A stretch of 64,000 nucleotides of DNA from Hymenobacter sp. IS2118 (GCF_000715495.1 NZ_JNLX01000047.1:62001-126000); one strand, 5' to 3'. Positions 8,143 through 16,908 are shown, counted from the first letter of the stretch. Numbers and translations are program-made. Notes: generated by a model from the letters alone, not told the origin.

Positions 8143-9180
8143 ATGCCTGCCTCCCCTGCCCGCCGCATTGGCGTTTTGCTCGTCAACCTCGGCACGCCCG
8201 ACTCGCCCGAAACGCCCGACGTGCGCCGCTACCTCAACGAATTCCTCACCGATGGCCGCGTGGTAGACATGCCGGCGGCCATTCGCTACCCACTTTTCCG
8301 CGGGCTGGTGGTGCCGTTGCGGGCGCCCAAATCGGCCAAGATTTACAAGGAGCTGTGGACGGAGCGGGGCTCACCGCTGCTTTATCATGGCCTCGATTTG
8401 CAGGCCAAGCTGAAAGAGGTGCTGGGCAAAGATTATGTGGTGGCCTTCGGGATGCGCTACCAGAAGCCCAGTGTGGAAAAGGCACTGGATGAACTGCGCG
8501 ACGCGGCCGTAGACCGCATTATCGTGCTGCCGCTGTTCCCGCAGTACGCATCGGCCAGCACGGGCTCAGTGCAGGAGAAAGTGATGGATATCGTGAAGGA
8601 CTGGTGGATAGTACCCAGTATCAGCTTCATCAGCAGCTTCGCCGACGACCCCGGCTTCATTGCCTGCCTGGTAGCGCGGGGCAAGGAGGAAATGGATAAG
8701 CACGAGTACGACCACTTCGTATTCAGCTACCACGGCATTCCGGAGCGGCACGTGCTCAAGGGCAGCCACCAGGGCCACTGCAAGCTGGGCACCTGCTGCG
8801 CCAGCTACAATAAAAACAACCGCTATTGCTACCGGGCGCAGTGCTACGCCACCTCGCGCCTGCTGGCTCAAGGCCTCGGCCTGCGCGACGACCAATACAC
8901 CGTCACCTTCCAGAGCCGCCTGCAAAGCCGCCTCCGCGACCCCTGGCTCCAACCCTACACCGACGAGGTTATCAAGGAATATCCCGCCAAAGGCATTCAC
9001 AACGTGCTGGCCTTTTCGCCCGCATTCGTGGCCGACTGCCTGGAAACGACCATCGAAGTGGGCGACGAGTTCAAGGAGCTGTTTGAGGAAGCCGGCGGCA
9101 AGCACTGGCAGCTGGTGCCTTCGCTAAACTCGGAGCCCATGTGGGTAGACGCCGTAGCCGAAATGGTGCGGCAAAACTGA
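8143..9180 (+). CDS. hemH: Ferrochelatase
   Basis: Inserts Fe2+ into protoporphyrin IX (or coproporphyrin III), the terminal step of heme synthesis. It has 345 residues. Active-site histidine H197 lies in FSYHGIPERH, and glutamate E331 in SLNSEPMW. The N-terminal GVLLVNLGTPDSPE is the family hallmark. A Cys-rich segment (C213, C218, C219, C229, C234) directly after the active-site loop could ligate an Fe-S cluster, as known for some bacterial ferrochelatases; this is inference. No other heme genes are in the window. The ATG at 8143 is preceded by an A-rich tract. Confidence 0.96.
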   Translation: MPASPARRIGVLLVNLGTPDSPETPDVRRYLNEFLTDGRVVDMPAAIRYPLFRGLVVPLRAPKSAKIYKELWTERGSPLLYHGLDLQAKLKEVLGKDYVVAFGMRYQKPSVEKALDELRDAAVDRIIVLPLFPQYASASTGSVQEKVMDIVKDWWIVPSISFISSFADDPGFIACLVARGKEEMDKHEYDHFVFSYHGIPERHVLKGSHQGHCKLGTCCASYNKNNRYCYRAQCYATSRLLAQGLGLRDDQYTVTFQSRLQSRLRDPWLQPYTDEVIKEYPAKGIHNVLAFSPAFVADCLETTIEVGDEFKELFEEAGGKHWQLVPSLNSEPMWVDAVAEMVRQN

Positions 9181-9186
9181 GTTTTT

Positions 9187-9257
9187 GGCATAGGCAGTTC
9201 TGGCTCGTGCGTGTTAGACGCTACGGCAACCACGCACAAGCCAGAACTGCCTATGCC
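9187..9257. terminator. Long hairpin between convergent hemH and PRC-barrel gene
   Basis: GGCATAGGCAGTTCTGGCT (9187-9205) is perfectly complementary to 9239-9257, and pairing extends inward through CGTGCGTG/CACGCAC with one G-T pair. It lies between convergent genes. There is no clean T-tract, so it is either a bidirectional terminator or a REP-like palindrome. Confidence 0.6.
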
Positions 9258-9262
9258 ACGCG

Positions 9263-9709
9263 CTACAAGGGCCGGCGATTGTAGAAGCTGCTGGCATCAA
9301 AAGAGTCCTGCTCGTAAAAAAGGGCCGGTTGACCGGGCTCCCGGCCCAGCGCTCGAAGCATGGCTTCTTCGTATTCGCGGGTTACCTGCAACTCAATATA
9401 AGGCGGGTAGCTCAGCACGGTTTCAGCGTTGAGGGCCGTCACGAATACATTGTCGTCTTCCGCATCGAGGGAGGCGACGCCAATAGGGAGCAAAATGTGG
9501 TTCTCGTGTGGGCCGCGCTGGAAACGGGCGTCCAGCTCCACATCCAGGTAACGCACTTTCAGGGCTACCGGGTCCACAATCAGCTCGTGTACCTGGCCGA
9601 GCGCATGGCCATCGCCACCGCGTACGACCCAGCCCCGCACATCGGGATTGTCATCGGCCACTTCAAAATCGGTGAGGTCGCGCAGGCGGCGCAGCACGGG
9701 TATTTCCAT
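9263..9709 (-). CDS. PRC-barrel domain protein
   Basis: 148 residues containing a PRC-barrel fold. Strand-rich segments VRGWVVRGGDGHALGQVHEL (about 24-43), VRYLDVELD (52-60) and NHILLPIGVASLD (69-81) match the beta-barrel shared by RimM and photosynthetic reaction-centre H subunits. The C-terminal part (YIELQVTREYEEAML) is a short helix. No signal peptide. Stand-alone PRC proteins often sit with stress-related small genes, and here the next genes upstream are a single-pass membrane protein and a four-helix-bundle protein. Role unknown. Confidence 0.8.
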   Translation of the reverse strand: MEIPVLRRLRDLTDFEVADDNPDVRGWVVRGGDGHALGQVHELIVDPVALKVRYLDVELDARFQRGPHENHILLPIGVASLDAEDDNVFVTALNAETVLSYPPYIELQVTREYEEAMLRALGREPGQPALFYEQDSFDASSFYNRRPL

Positions 9710-9728
9710 GGGTGTTGGTTCTGAATGA

Positions 9729-10355
9729 TTACTGCGCCGGCTCGCTTATCACACGCACTACGGCGGCGGCCTGGGTCAAAAACTGTTTGGTTTGCAATTG
9801 GTCCTCGGTAGTTGCGCTACGGCCCGACAGCTGGCCGGCCAAGCTCACGAGCTCGGCAGCGGCGCCTTCCAGTTCGGGATATGCTTGTTGCTGAATGCCC
9901 CGAATAAGATTAGCAGCAGCCACAAAGCCGGGTCGTACGCTGCTGTTGGGCTCGTCGAGGCGGCTCGTGGCGCTGGTCAGGTTGTCGCGCTGCTCCCGAA
10001 TGGCGGGGTCACGCAGGTCGGTGCGGTCCGTTATTGCTACCAGTATTCCCGTCAGCTTTTGCAAGCCATTCACGGCGTAATTGGGCGCGGCCGGGTCGGT
10101 TTCGGCTTGGGCAGCCAGCGCGGCGGCCGTCAGGTTTTCGGTTTCTTCCTCCTCACTGGCAATGGGTGGCAGGGCCGCCGTATCGGGGGGCAGCACATTG
10201 GTAGGCGTGGCTTCCAAACCGGTTGGCACGGGCTCGCTGGCAGGGTCGAGGCGCAGGAAAAAATAGGCAGCCACGGCTACGGCAAAGGCCGCCAGCAGCA
10301 CCAGAATCCACGGACTGGGGGCGTTTTTTTTGCGTTGAATATTGATGTCAGCCAT
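9729..10355 (-). CDS. Hypothetical single-pass membrane protein
   Basis: 208 residues: a short basic N-terminus (IQRKKNAPSP), one transmembrane helix (WILVLLAAFAVAVAAYFFL, about 16-34), a Pro/Glu/Thr-rich linker (about 40-85), then a helical C-terminal domain rich in Ala, Gln and Leu (95-205). The topology suggests a periplasmic C-terminus. I do not recognise a family. It is 19 bases upstream of the PRC-barrel gene on the same strand and probably co-transcribed. Confidence 0.7.
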   Translation of the reverse strand: MADINIQRKKNAPSPWILVLLAAFAVAVAAYFFLRLDPASEPVPTGLEATPTNVLPPDTAALPPIASEEEETENLTAAALAAQAETDPAAPNYAVNGLQKLTGILVAITDRTDLRDPAIREQRDNLTSATSRLDEPNSSVRPGFVAAANLIRGIQQQAYPELEGAAAELVSLAGQLSGRSATTEDQLQTKQFLTQAAAVVRVISEPAQ

Positions 10356-10481
10356 GCAGAATTAAGTTATAGCCCGTCTTACGAAACCCGGCGAAAAGTA
10401 GTCATTTTGCGCCGATGCCAACAGCCGGATTTTCCAACAGCGACGAGCTGGCGAATGCGGGCCTACGCCGGATGCTTATGC

Positions 10482-10532
10482 AAAACCCCGCCGGACACGG
10501 CTGCGAAAGTGGCCATGCCCGGCGGGGCTTTG
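10482..10532 (-). terminator. Putative terminator after the four-helix-bundle gene
   Basis: CCCCGCCGG (10486-10494) pairs with CCGGCGGGG (10519-10527), flanked by AAAA and TTT tracts. It lies just past the stop of the gene at 10553 on the minus strand. Confidence 0.6.
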
Positions 10533-10552
10533 CGTAAGACTCGTATTGCTCC

Positions 10553-11236
10553 CTACTCCTTCGCTTGCAGGTCCTGAAGCTTGTAGTACGTTTTCTGTGA
10601 TTGGGCATATTGCCGCTCCACTACCTGGCGCATCACACCGGTCAGGGTATTATCGTGCAGCGCTTCTTCGTACGCCTTGAGGGCCCACTCCTCGCCGTAG
10701 ATATTGGAGCCGAGAATGGCTTTTTCGTCGTGGTTGGTGAGGGCCGCTTTGGCGTCCATCCAGGCCCGGTAAAGCTTGCCTTTGATGGTGGTACTGGTTT
10801 GCGGACTGCCGCCTTCCTGGCTCAGGTATACATTCAGCTGGTTGGCAAACTGCTGGCTTTGGGTTACCAGGTCGAGGTAATAGTTGCGCAGCTCCGAGTC
10901 CTGGCTCTCCTCTACGGCGTGGCGGTAGCCTTCAATCCGGTCATTCACGAAGTAAAGCAGCTCCTTGAGCGTGGCCGACTCACTGGTGCGGCTGCCTTGT
11001 TTGTGCCGCGCCAGCAGCGTGGCGCCCACCAGCAACGCGGCACCGCCCGCCAGTTTTTGAGTCGTGCTGAGTTTATTGAAGCCCGACGCGGTACGGCGGC
11101 CGGCATTTTTGAGCGAAGCCGGTACCTGGCCCAGCAGCTGGCTCATGCTTCCCTCTCGCAGCCACTGGCGGGCCTGGGCGAAGAATGAAGCGGCTGTTTT
11201 CGAATTGTCGGTTGCGGAAGCTTGTGGCTGGTTCAT
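10553..11236 (-). CDS. PA2169-type four-helix-bundle protein (DUF2383-like)
   Basis: The C-terminal 140 residues form a ferritin-like four-helix bundle of the PA2169/DUF2383 type: LKELLYFVNDRIEGYRHAVE, RNYYLDLVTQSQQFANQLN, then KLYRAWMDAKAALTNHD and YGEEWALKAYEEAL. N-terminally there is a Gly/Ala hydrophobic stretch (LAGGAALLVGATLLA) that could insert in a membrane. I start at the ATG at 11236 (MNQPQASATD); an ATG at 11260 would add eight unlikely residues (MPSLFLLP). Such proteins are typically general-stress genes of unknown activity. Confidence 0.8.
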   Translation of the reverse strand: MNQPQASATDNSKTAASFFAQARQWLREGSMSQLLGQVPASLKNAGRRTASGFNKLSTTQKLAGGAALLVGATLLARHKQGSRTSESATLKELLYFVNDRIEGYRHAVEESQDSELRNYYLDLVTQSQQFANQLNVYLSQEGGSPQTSTTIKGKLYRAWMDAKAALTNHDEKAILGSNIYGEEWALKAYEEALHDNTLTGVMRQVVERQYAQSQKTYYKLQDLQAKE

Positions 11237-11372
11237 GGGCAGTAAGAATAAGGAAGGCATTAGTAAAACCTATCCATTCTTACGCAGACCAGTGCGCCGC
11301 GTTGGAGGAAACTGCCTCAGGCCGGAGAGCGTCTCGGCAGGCAAGCGCCGTTGAAACTTGCTTTTCCTGCAA

Positions 11373-12536
11373 CTATACCGCTACCGGACGGTACAGTTTG
11401 GCCAGCTGTGCCACCGCGTAATCAACTTCGGCGGCAGTGTTCATCTTGCTCATCGAGAAGCGCACGGTAGCCCGGCCGGGGTCGCAGCCCAACGCTTCCA
11501 GAACGTGGGAGCCGGCCTGCGCGCCGCTGGTGCAGGCTGAGCCGCCCGAAGCCGCCACCCGGCTGATGTCGAGGTTGAACAACAGCATTTCGTTGATGGC
11601 CGACGATGGCAAACTCACGCTCAGCACCGTGTAGAGGCTTTTATCGGCCACCACCGAGCAGCCGTTGAACTGCACGTCTTCGATTTCGGCCCGGAGCTGG
11701 GCAACGAACCGGTCTTTCAGTCCTTGCACGTGCGTTTGGTGCGCCGCCAAATCCCGCACGGCAATTTCCAGGGCTTTGGCCAGGCCCACAATGCCGTACA
11801 CATTTTCGGTACCCGAACGCACATTACGCTCCTGCGAGCCGCCGTGAATGAGCGGGCTCACCCGCAGGCCGCTACGGGTGTAGAGAAAGCCCACGCCCTT
11901 GGGACCGTGAAACTTATGGGCCGACCCCACCAGAAAATGGTTTTTCAGGCGCTGCACGTCGTGCCGGTAGTGGCCCATTGTCTGCACCGTATCGGTATGG
12001 AAAACGGCCTCATGCCGGGCACATATTTCCCCAATGGCTTCAATGTCATTCAAATTCCCGATTTCGTTATTGGCGTGCATCAAACTCACGAACGTGCGCG
12101 ACTGGCCCGCCAATAATTCCTCAAGATGCGCCAGGTCAAAACTACCCTGGGCGTCGTGCTTTAGATATTGCAGCTCAATTTCGCCGGCTTTGGCCAGCAC
12201 TTGCAAGGGGTGCAGCACGGCGTGGTGCTCCAGCCGCGAGGTGATGGCGTGCTTGAGTTCCAGCGTGCGGATGCTGCCGAACGCGGCGTAGTTATTGGCC
12301 TCCGTGCCACCGCTGGTGAAAGAAATCTCGGCCGGCGCGGCATTGAGCAGGTGCGCCACGGTTTTGCGGGCATTCTCAATGGCGGCGCGGACCTGCCGGC
12401 CCGGCCCGTGCAGGCTGCTGGGGTTGCCGTAGTGCTGGCTCAGGAAGGGCAACATGGCTTCCAGCACCTCGGGGTCGAGCGGTGTGGTAGCAGCATTGTC
12501 AAAATAGACAAAGGCAGGGGCAGCAGGGTTTGTCAT
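11373..12536 (-). CDS. Cysteine desulfurase (NifS/IscS family)
   Basis: PLP enzyme that takes sulfur from cysteine as persulfide for Fe-S clusters or tRNA thiolation. It has 387 residues. K208 in SAHKFHGPKGVG binds PLP, H104 lies in RLEHHAVL, and HANNEIG (154-160) and the catalytic loop cysteine C335 in GGSACTSG are present, as in group I (IscS/NifS) enzymes. No IscU, SufBCD or MnmA neighbour is seen, so its sulfur acceptor cannot be told from context. It is downstream of glmM on the same strand after a hairpin. ATG start at 12536. Confidence 0.93.
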   Translation of the reverse strand: MTNPAAPAFVYFDNAATTPLDPEVLEAMLPFLSQHYGNPSSLHGPGRQVRAAIENARKTVAHLLNAAPAEISFTSGGTEANNYAAFGSIRTLELKHAITSRLEHHAVLHPLQVLAKAGEIELQYLKHDAQGSFDLAHLEELLAGQSRTFVSLMHANNEIGNLNDIEAIGEICARHEAVFHTDTVQTMGHYRHDVQRLKNHFLVGSAHKFHGPKGVGFLYTRSGLRVSPLIHGGSQERNVRSGTENVYGIVGLAKALEIAVRDLAAHQTHVQGLKDRFVAQLRAEIEDVQFNGCSVVADKSLYTVLSVSLPSSAINEMLLFNLDISRVAASGGSACTSGAQAGSHVLEALGCDPGRATVRFSMSKMNTAAEVDYAVAQLAKLYRPVAV

Positions 12537-12551
12537 GTTGTGGGGTAAGAA

Positions 12552-12591
12552 CAGATAACTGCCGGACGTGGGTGCGCCCGGCAGTTATCTG
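12552..12591 (-). terminator. Hairpin between glmM and the cysteine desulfurase gene
   Basis: A 14-base perfect stem, CAGATAACTGCCGG (12552-12565) with 12578-12591, and a 12-base loop. It is positioned after glmM (minus strand). There is no clear T-tract, so termination is only plausible. Confidence 0.6.
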
Positions 12592-12693
12592 GTGTGGCTG
12601 ATGCAAACGTCCGCCATTGAGCCGAAACCAACCCGCACCCATTGTGCTAGGGCTGCTAACAGCGCATGCGCCCCGGTGCGGAGCACGGAAGCG

Positions 12694-14091
12694 CTAGGAT
12701 TTCACTGCAATAATTTCTTTGATGTCGCCGATAATTTTTTGGGCCAGATAATCCGCCTTGGAGTTGGAATCGGATTCGGCGTAGATGCGGATAATGGGCT
12801 CGGTGTTGGATTTGCGCAGGTGCACCCACTCCTTATCAAACTCGATTTTAACGCCATCAATCGTATTCACCGGCTGCTTGGCGTAGCGCTGTTCCATCTT
12901 GACCAGCACGTCATCAGTGTCGATTTCCGCCGTAAGCTCGATTTTGTTTTTGGAGATAAAATAGCTCGGGTACGAGTTGCGCAGCCGGCTCATGTTGAGG
13001 CCCGACTTGGCCAGATGCGTCAGAAACAGTGCGATACCAACCAGGGCGTCGCGGCCATAGTGTAGCTCGGGATAGATAATACCGCCGTTGCCTTCACCAC
13101 CAATTACGGCGTTGGTTTCCTTCATTTTGGTCACCACGTTCACCTCACCCACAGCGGCTGCGGCGTACTGGCCGCCGGCTTTCTCGGTCACGTCGCGCAG
13201 GGCGCGGGTGCTGCTCAGGTTGCTCACGGTGTTGCCGCCGCCCAGGGTTTTGAGCACGTAGTCGGCCACGGCCACCAGCGTGTACTCTTCGCCAAACATC
13301 TCCCCGTTTTCGCTCACCAAAGCCAAACGGTCCACATCGGGGTCCACTACGATGCCCACGTCAAAGCCACCTTTTTCCAACACTTTGGCAATGTCGCGCA
13401 GGTGCTCGGGCAGGGGCTCCGGGTTGTGGGCAAAGTCGCCGGTGGGCTCGCAATGCAGCTTTTCAATGGTGGTCACGCCCAGCGCTTCCAACAGCTGCGG
13501 CACGGCAAAGCCGCCCGACGAATTCACGGCATCCACCACTACCCGAAAATTACGGGCTCGGATGGCTTCCACGTCCACCAACGGCAGGGCCAGAATGGCT
13601 TTGATGTGCTTTTTGAGGAAGGTGTTATCGGTGGTGTATTGGCCAAGTTTGGTTACGGCTGCGAAATCAAAATCCTCGCTTTCGGCCAAAGCCAGCACCT
13701 GCTGCCCGTCGGTTTCCGAGATAAACTCGCCGTGGGCATTCAGCAGCTTCAGGGCATTCCACTGCTTGGGATTATGCGAGGCAGTGAGGATGATGCCGCC
13801 GGCCGCTTTTTTGGCGGGCACAGCCATTTCCACCGTGGGCGTGGTGCTCAGCCCCAGGTCGCACACGTCCAGGCCCAAGCCTTGCAGGGTAGCGGCTACG
13901 AGACGGCTCACCATTTCGCCCGAAATCCGGGCATCCCGACCAATAATAATAAGCTTGCTTTCAGTAGCTTGAGTCTTCACCCACGTACCATAAGCGGCAG
14001 CATACTTCACCACGTCGAGCGGCGTCAGGCCTTGGCCAACGGGCCCGCCAATGGTACCGCGAATGCCGGAAATTGATTTTATAAGAGTCAC
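12694..14091 (-). CDS. glmM: Phosphoglucosamine mutase / phosphomannomutase family
   Basis: Alpha-D-phosphohexomutase, probably converting glucosamine-6-P to glucosamine-1-P for peptidoglycan and LPS precursors. The 465 residues carry the active-site serine S105 in ILTASHNPKQW, the Mg loop DPDVDRLAL and the C-terminal phosphate-binding loop RKSNTEPIIRIY. I start at GTG 14091, giving VTLIKSISGIRGT, which matches the family N-terminus. A longer frame to 14271 would overlap mazG and precede its promoter. A TAAATTTG box (14113-14120) lies about 21 bases upstream. A phosphomannomutase role cannot be excluded from sequence. Confidence 0.9.
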   Translation of the reverse strand: MTLIKSISGIRGTIGGPVGQGLTPLDVVKYAAAYGTWVKTQATESKLIIIGRDARISGEMVSRLVAATLQGLGLDVCDLGLSTTPTVEMAVPAKKAAGGIILTASHNPKQWNALKLLNAHGEFISETDGQQVLALAESEDFDFAAVTKLGQYTTDNTFLKKHIKAILALPLVDVEAIRARNFRVVVDAVNSSGGFAVPQLLEALGVTTIEKLHCEPTGDFAHNPEPLPEHLRDIAKVLEKGGFDVGIVVDPDVDRLALVSENGEMFGEEYTLVAVADYVLKTLGGGNTVSNLSSTRALRDVTEKAGGQYAAAAVGEVNVVTKMKETNAVIGGEGNGGIIYPELHYGRDALVGIALFLTHLAKSGLNMSRLRNSYPSYFISKNKIELTAEIDTDDVLVKMEQRYAKQPVNTIDGVKIEFDKEWVHLRKSNTEPIIRIYAESDSNSKADYLAQKIIGDIKEIIAVKS

Positions 14092-14112
14092 AGAGTAGAA
14101 TTTTTGAAAGGA

Positions 14113-14120
14113 CAAATTTA
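14113..14120 (-). promoter_or_regulatory. Putative -7 box for glmM (TAAATTTG)
   Basis: Reverse-strand TAAATTTG, a perfect TAnnTTTG match, 21 bases upstream of the GTG start. It supports the short glmM start and lies back-to-back with the mazG box. Confidence 0.6.
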
Positions 14121-14151
14121 GGCACTGGCGCCCGGTTGCCGACGCTGCATT

Positions 14152-14159
14152 TATCTTTG
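14152..14159 (+). promoter_or_regulatory. Putative -7 box for mazG (TATCTTTG)
   Basis: A perfect TAnnTTTG match ending 5 bases before the mazG ATG at 14165. If used, transcription would begin at or next to the start codon, giving a leaderless or near-leaderless mRNA. Confidence 0.55.
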
Positions 14160-14164
14160 GAAGA

Positions 14165-15022
14165 ATGGAAAACACTCTTTCTGCTCCCAGCGTCCTGCTT
14201 GGCAGCGACCGGCGGCCGGCGCAACTCGAAGCATTTGGCCGCTTGCTCGACGTACTGGACCGCCTCCGCACCGAATGCCCCTGGGATAAAAAGCAGACCC
14301 TGCAAAGCCTGCGTCACCTCACTATTGAGGAAACCTACGAAATCAGCGACGCTATTCTGCGCGACGATTTACCAGACCTGAAAAAGGAGTTGGGCGACGT
14401 AATGCTGCACCTGATTTTTTACGCCCGCATCGCCGCCGAAAAAGGTGCTTTCGACATCGCCGACGTGCTCAACGCCCAGTGCGAAAAGCTCATCTACCGC
14501 CACCCGCACATTTATGGCGATGTGCAGGCCGATGATGAAGAAACCGTGAAGCGCAACTGGGAACAACTCAAACTGAAGGAAAAGGGCAATACCAACGGCG
14601 TGCTGGGCGGCGTGCCTACCTCACTGCCGGCGTTGGTGAAAGCCATGCGCATTCAGGAGAAAGCTCGCGGCGCCGGTTTCGATTGGGAAGAGCCTGCGCA
14701 AGTGTGGGAAAAAGTACAAGAAGAATTAGGTGAATTTGGTGAGGAGTACAGCCACGGGCAACCCGAGCGAATGAACGCGGAAAAAGCCGCCGATGAGTTT
14801 GGTGATTTGCTGTTCTCTTTGGTCAACTTTGCCCGGTTCGCGGGCATCAATCCGGAGGAAGCATTGGAACGCACCAACCGCAAGTTTATCAGGCGGTTTC
14901 AGTTCCTTGAATCGGCCGCCGCAGCCAACGGCGAAAGCCTGACCGACCTCACGCTGGCCCAGATGGACGTGTATTGGGAACAAGCCAAACAGCAGGCTCC
15001 CCAACTCCCCGCCGCCGATTAA
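14165..15022 (+). CDS. mazG: Nucleoside triphosphate pyrophosphohydrolase MazG
   Basis: Hydrolyses (d)NTPs to NMP and PPi, a housecleaning enzyme. The 285-residue protein has tandem MazG domains. The first has the metal site in LTIEETYEI and DLKKELGDVM (E55, E56, E75, D78) after the CPWDKKQT hallmark. The second has QEELGEFGEEY and ADEFGDLLFSLVNFAR. It is slightly longer than E. coli MazG (263). Divergent from glmM with back-to-back -7 boxes. The ATG at 14165 follows TATCTTTG by only five bases. Confidence 0.95.
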   Translation: MENTLSAPSVLLGSDRRPAQLEAFGRLLDVLDRLRTECPWDKKQTLQSLRHLTIEETYEISDAILRDDLPDLKKELGDVMLHLIFYARIAAEKGAFDIADVLNAQCEKLIYRHPHIYGDVQADDEETVKRNWEQLKLKEKGNTNGVLGGVPTSLPALVKAMRIQEKARGAGFDWEEPAQVWEKVQEELGEFGEEYSHGQPERMNAEKAADEFGDLLFSLVNFARFAGINPEEALERTNRKFIRRFQFLESAAAANGESLTDLTLAQMDVYWEQAKQQAPQLPAAD

Positions 15023-15060
15023 TATTGTCGTGTTTACCGCATTTGCCCGAACCTTTTCTG

Positions 15061-15084
15061 CTGGCCTTGGCCAGATTTTCTTTG
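15061..15084 (+). terminator. Putative terminator after mazG
   Basis: The short palindrome CTGGCC-TT-GGCCAG (15061-15074) is followed by ATTTTCTTT. The stem is short, so confidence is moderate. Confidence 0.5.
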
Positions 15085-15193
15085 GACAGGCCGTGCTTTT
15101 TGGTTAGGTTTGCCCAGCTAATGCATTAGGGTGACCAGGCTGGCCTTCGATAAGTGCTATTCCAGTCCTTATAAAACAAGGGATAATCGATTG

Positions 15194-15201
15194 TATTTTT
15201 G
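15194..15201 (+). promoter_or_regulatory. Putative -7 box of the exbB-exbD-tonB operon (TATTTTTG)
   Basis: A TAnnTTTG match 90 bases upstream of the exbB ATG, in the only non-coding stretch before the operon. No clear -33 element. Confidence 0.45.
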
Positions 15202-15290
15202 TCGCGGGCCGACCTCCAATCAAATTTTAGCTTTTTCTTTACCCACTCAATTCAACTACTTCACACAATAAACCCAAACACTCCAGAACA

Positions 15291-16184
15291 ATGGAACAGA
15301 AAAATGCCATGAATACGAGCCCACGGCCCGCCGCACCGGCCGCCAAAGCCGAAGCCCAAAGCAGCGGTGGTAACTCGCTGTTCTCCGTCGTGGTTATCAT
15401 CCTAGCCTTTATTGTTAGCGTCATCGTTTACAAATATGTCTTTGGTAACGGCAGCCACTTTCAGGGTGGTGACAACAAGTTGAACCCGCTGCCCGGTGAT
15501 TACCTCGGTATAGTTTATAAGGGCGGTTTCGTAGTACCCGTCCTGATGTCGATGCTGCTGATGGTAATTACTTTTTCCATTGAGCGCATGCTGACCATTG
15601 GCAAAGCCAAAGGCACCAAGAGCATTGAATCTTTCGTTCGCACCGTGCGCCAGAAGCTCAACGCCAATGACATCAACGGTGCCCTCGTGGCCTGCGACCA
15701 GCAGAAAGGCTCGGTAGCCAACGTGGTGAAAGCCGCACTACTGAAATACAATGAGATGTCGCGCGAAACCAACATGGCCACTGACCAGCGCGTACTCGCC
15801 ATCCAGAAAGAAATCGAAGAGAGCACGGCACTGGAATTGCCAATGCTGGAGAAGAATCTGGTTATCATTTCAACCCTTGCTTCTATTGCCACGCTGACCG
15901 GTCTGCTCGGCACCGTGTTCGGCATGATTAACGCCTTCGCCGCACTGGCACAGGCAGGTAGCCCCGACGCGGTGGCCCTGGCAAACGGTATCTCGGAAGC
16001 CCTGATTAACACGGCTCTCGGTATCGGTACGTCGGCCCTGGCCATCGTAGCCTACAACTACTTCACCAGCAAAATTGACGAGCTGACGTACAGCATCGAC
16101 GAGGCAGGCTTCAGCATCATTCAGACCTTCGCCAGCCAGCACGGTAGCAATGCCAACGCAGGTCAGCCGGTTCGGACGGTTTAA
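15291..16184 (+). CDS. exbB: MotA/TolQ/ExbB proton channel protein
   Basis: Inner-membrane proton channel subunit energising TonB. It has 297 residues. An N-terminal Ala/Pro-rich tail precedes TM1 (SLFSVVVIILAFIVSVIVYK, about 29-48). TM2 lies around 79-97 (VVPVLMSMLLMVITFSIE). After a long cytoplasmic loop the conserved pair follows: LVIISTLASIATLTGLLGTV and NTALGIGTSALAIVAYNYF. The extra N-terminal helix is usual for the Bacteroidota type. It is first in an operon with two exbD genes and tonB. The ATG at 15309 (MNTSPRP) is a possible alternative start. Confidence 0.93.
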   Translation: MEQKNAMNTSPRPAAPAAKAEAQSSGGNSLFSVVVIILAFIVSVIVYKYVFGNGSHFQGGDNKLNPLPGDYLGIVYKGGFVVPVLMSMLLMVITFSIERMLTIGKAKGTKSIESFVRTVRQKLNANDINGALVACDQQKGSVANVVKAALLKYNEMSRETNMATDQRVLAIQKEIEESTALELPMLEKNLVIISTLASIATLTGLLGTVFGMINAFAALAQAGSPDAVALANGISEALINTALGIGTSALAIVAYNYFTSKIDELTYSIDEAGFSIIQTFASQHGSNANAGQPVRTV

Positions 16185-16275
16185 TTTCCGTCTTTCACTG
16201 ATGCACTAAAATGCGGGGCGATTCGTTTCGTTCACGAGAACAGAACGAATTGCCCCCTTTTAATCCCACCTCGCA

Positions 16276-16908
16276 ATGCCTAAAGTAAAACCGCACCGTA
16301 CCTCGCCGTCCCTCGATATGACGCCGATGGTGGACCTGGCCTTCTTGCTGGTGACGTTCTTCATGCTCACCACCAAGTTTGCCCCCGAAGAAACCGTGGT
16401 AGTGGATACGCCATCTTCTATCTCGGAGATTAAGCTGCCCGAGAGCAATGTTATCACGCTGACCATTGACGCCAAAAAACGGGTGTTTTTTGGCGTGGAT
16501 GACACGAAGACCAAAATCCAGGCCCTGCAGCGGGTAGCCGCCAAATACGGCGTCAACTTCACTGCGGCACAAGCCAAGGAGTTTGGTAACCTGCCCAACA
16601 TTGGTTTGCCCATCAACCAGCTCGGTTCTTATCTGGACGTGGACAAAGAGGAGCGTAAGCAATTGAACTCGCAGCAGCCTGGCATTCCCATCGACTCGCT
16701 CAACAACCAGCTTATCGATTGGGTACTTGAGGCCCGGCGGGCCAATCAGGCGCTGTTCAAAAAGCCTACTTACATCGCTATCAAAGGCGATGGCAATGCC
16801 GATGTACCAACTGTTCAGGCAGTAATCAAACTGCTGCAGGAACGCGATATCAACCGTTTCAACCTCATTACGGACTTGGAGAACAGGCCCGTCGCTGCTG
16901 CTCAATAA
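16276..16908 (+). CDS. exbD: ExbD/TolR family protein, first copy
   Basis: Single-pass inner-membrane partner of ExbB. The 210 residues have a TM helix with the essential aspartate in LDMTPMVDLAFLLVTFFML (about 15-33), followed by a periplasmic domain longer than E. coli ExbD (141). The C-terminal segment ADVPTVQAVIKLLQERDINRFNLI matches the TolR/ExbD fold. The two paralogues in tandem are standard for Bacteroidota TonB clusters and probably form a heteromeric stator. It lies 92 bases after exbB. Confidence 0.92.
   Translation: MPKVKPHRTSPSLDMTPMVDLAFLLVTFFMLTTKFAPEETVVVDTPSSISEIKLPESNVITLTIDAKKRVFFGVDDTKTKIQALQRVAAKYGVNFTAAQAKEFGNLPNIGLPINQLGSYLDVDKEERKQLNSQQPGIPIDSLNNQLIDWVLEARRANQALFKKPTYIAIKGDGNADVPTVQAVIKLLQERDINRFNLITDLENRPVAAAQ

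Noticed and set aside
14092..14271. N-terminal extension of glmM
   Set aside because: Runs through the -7 box and into mazG; the family start is the GTG at 14091.
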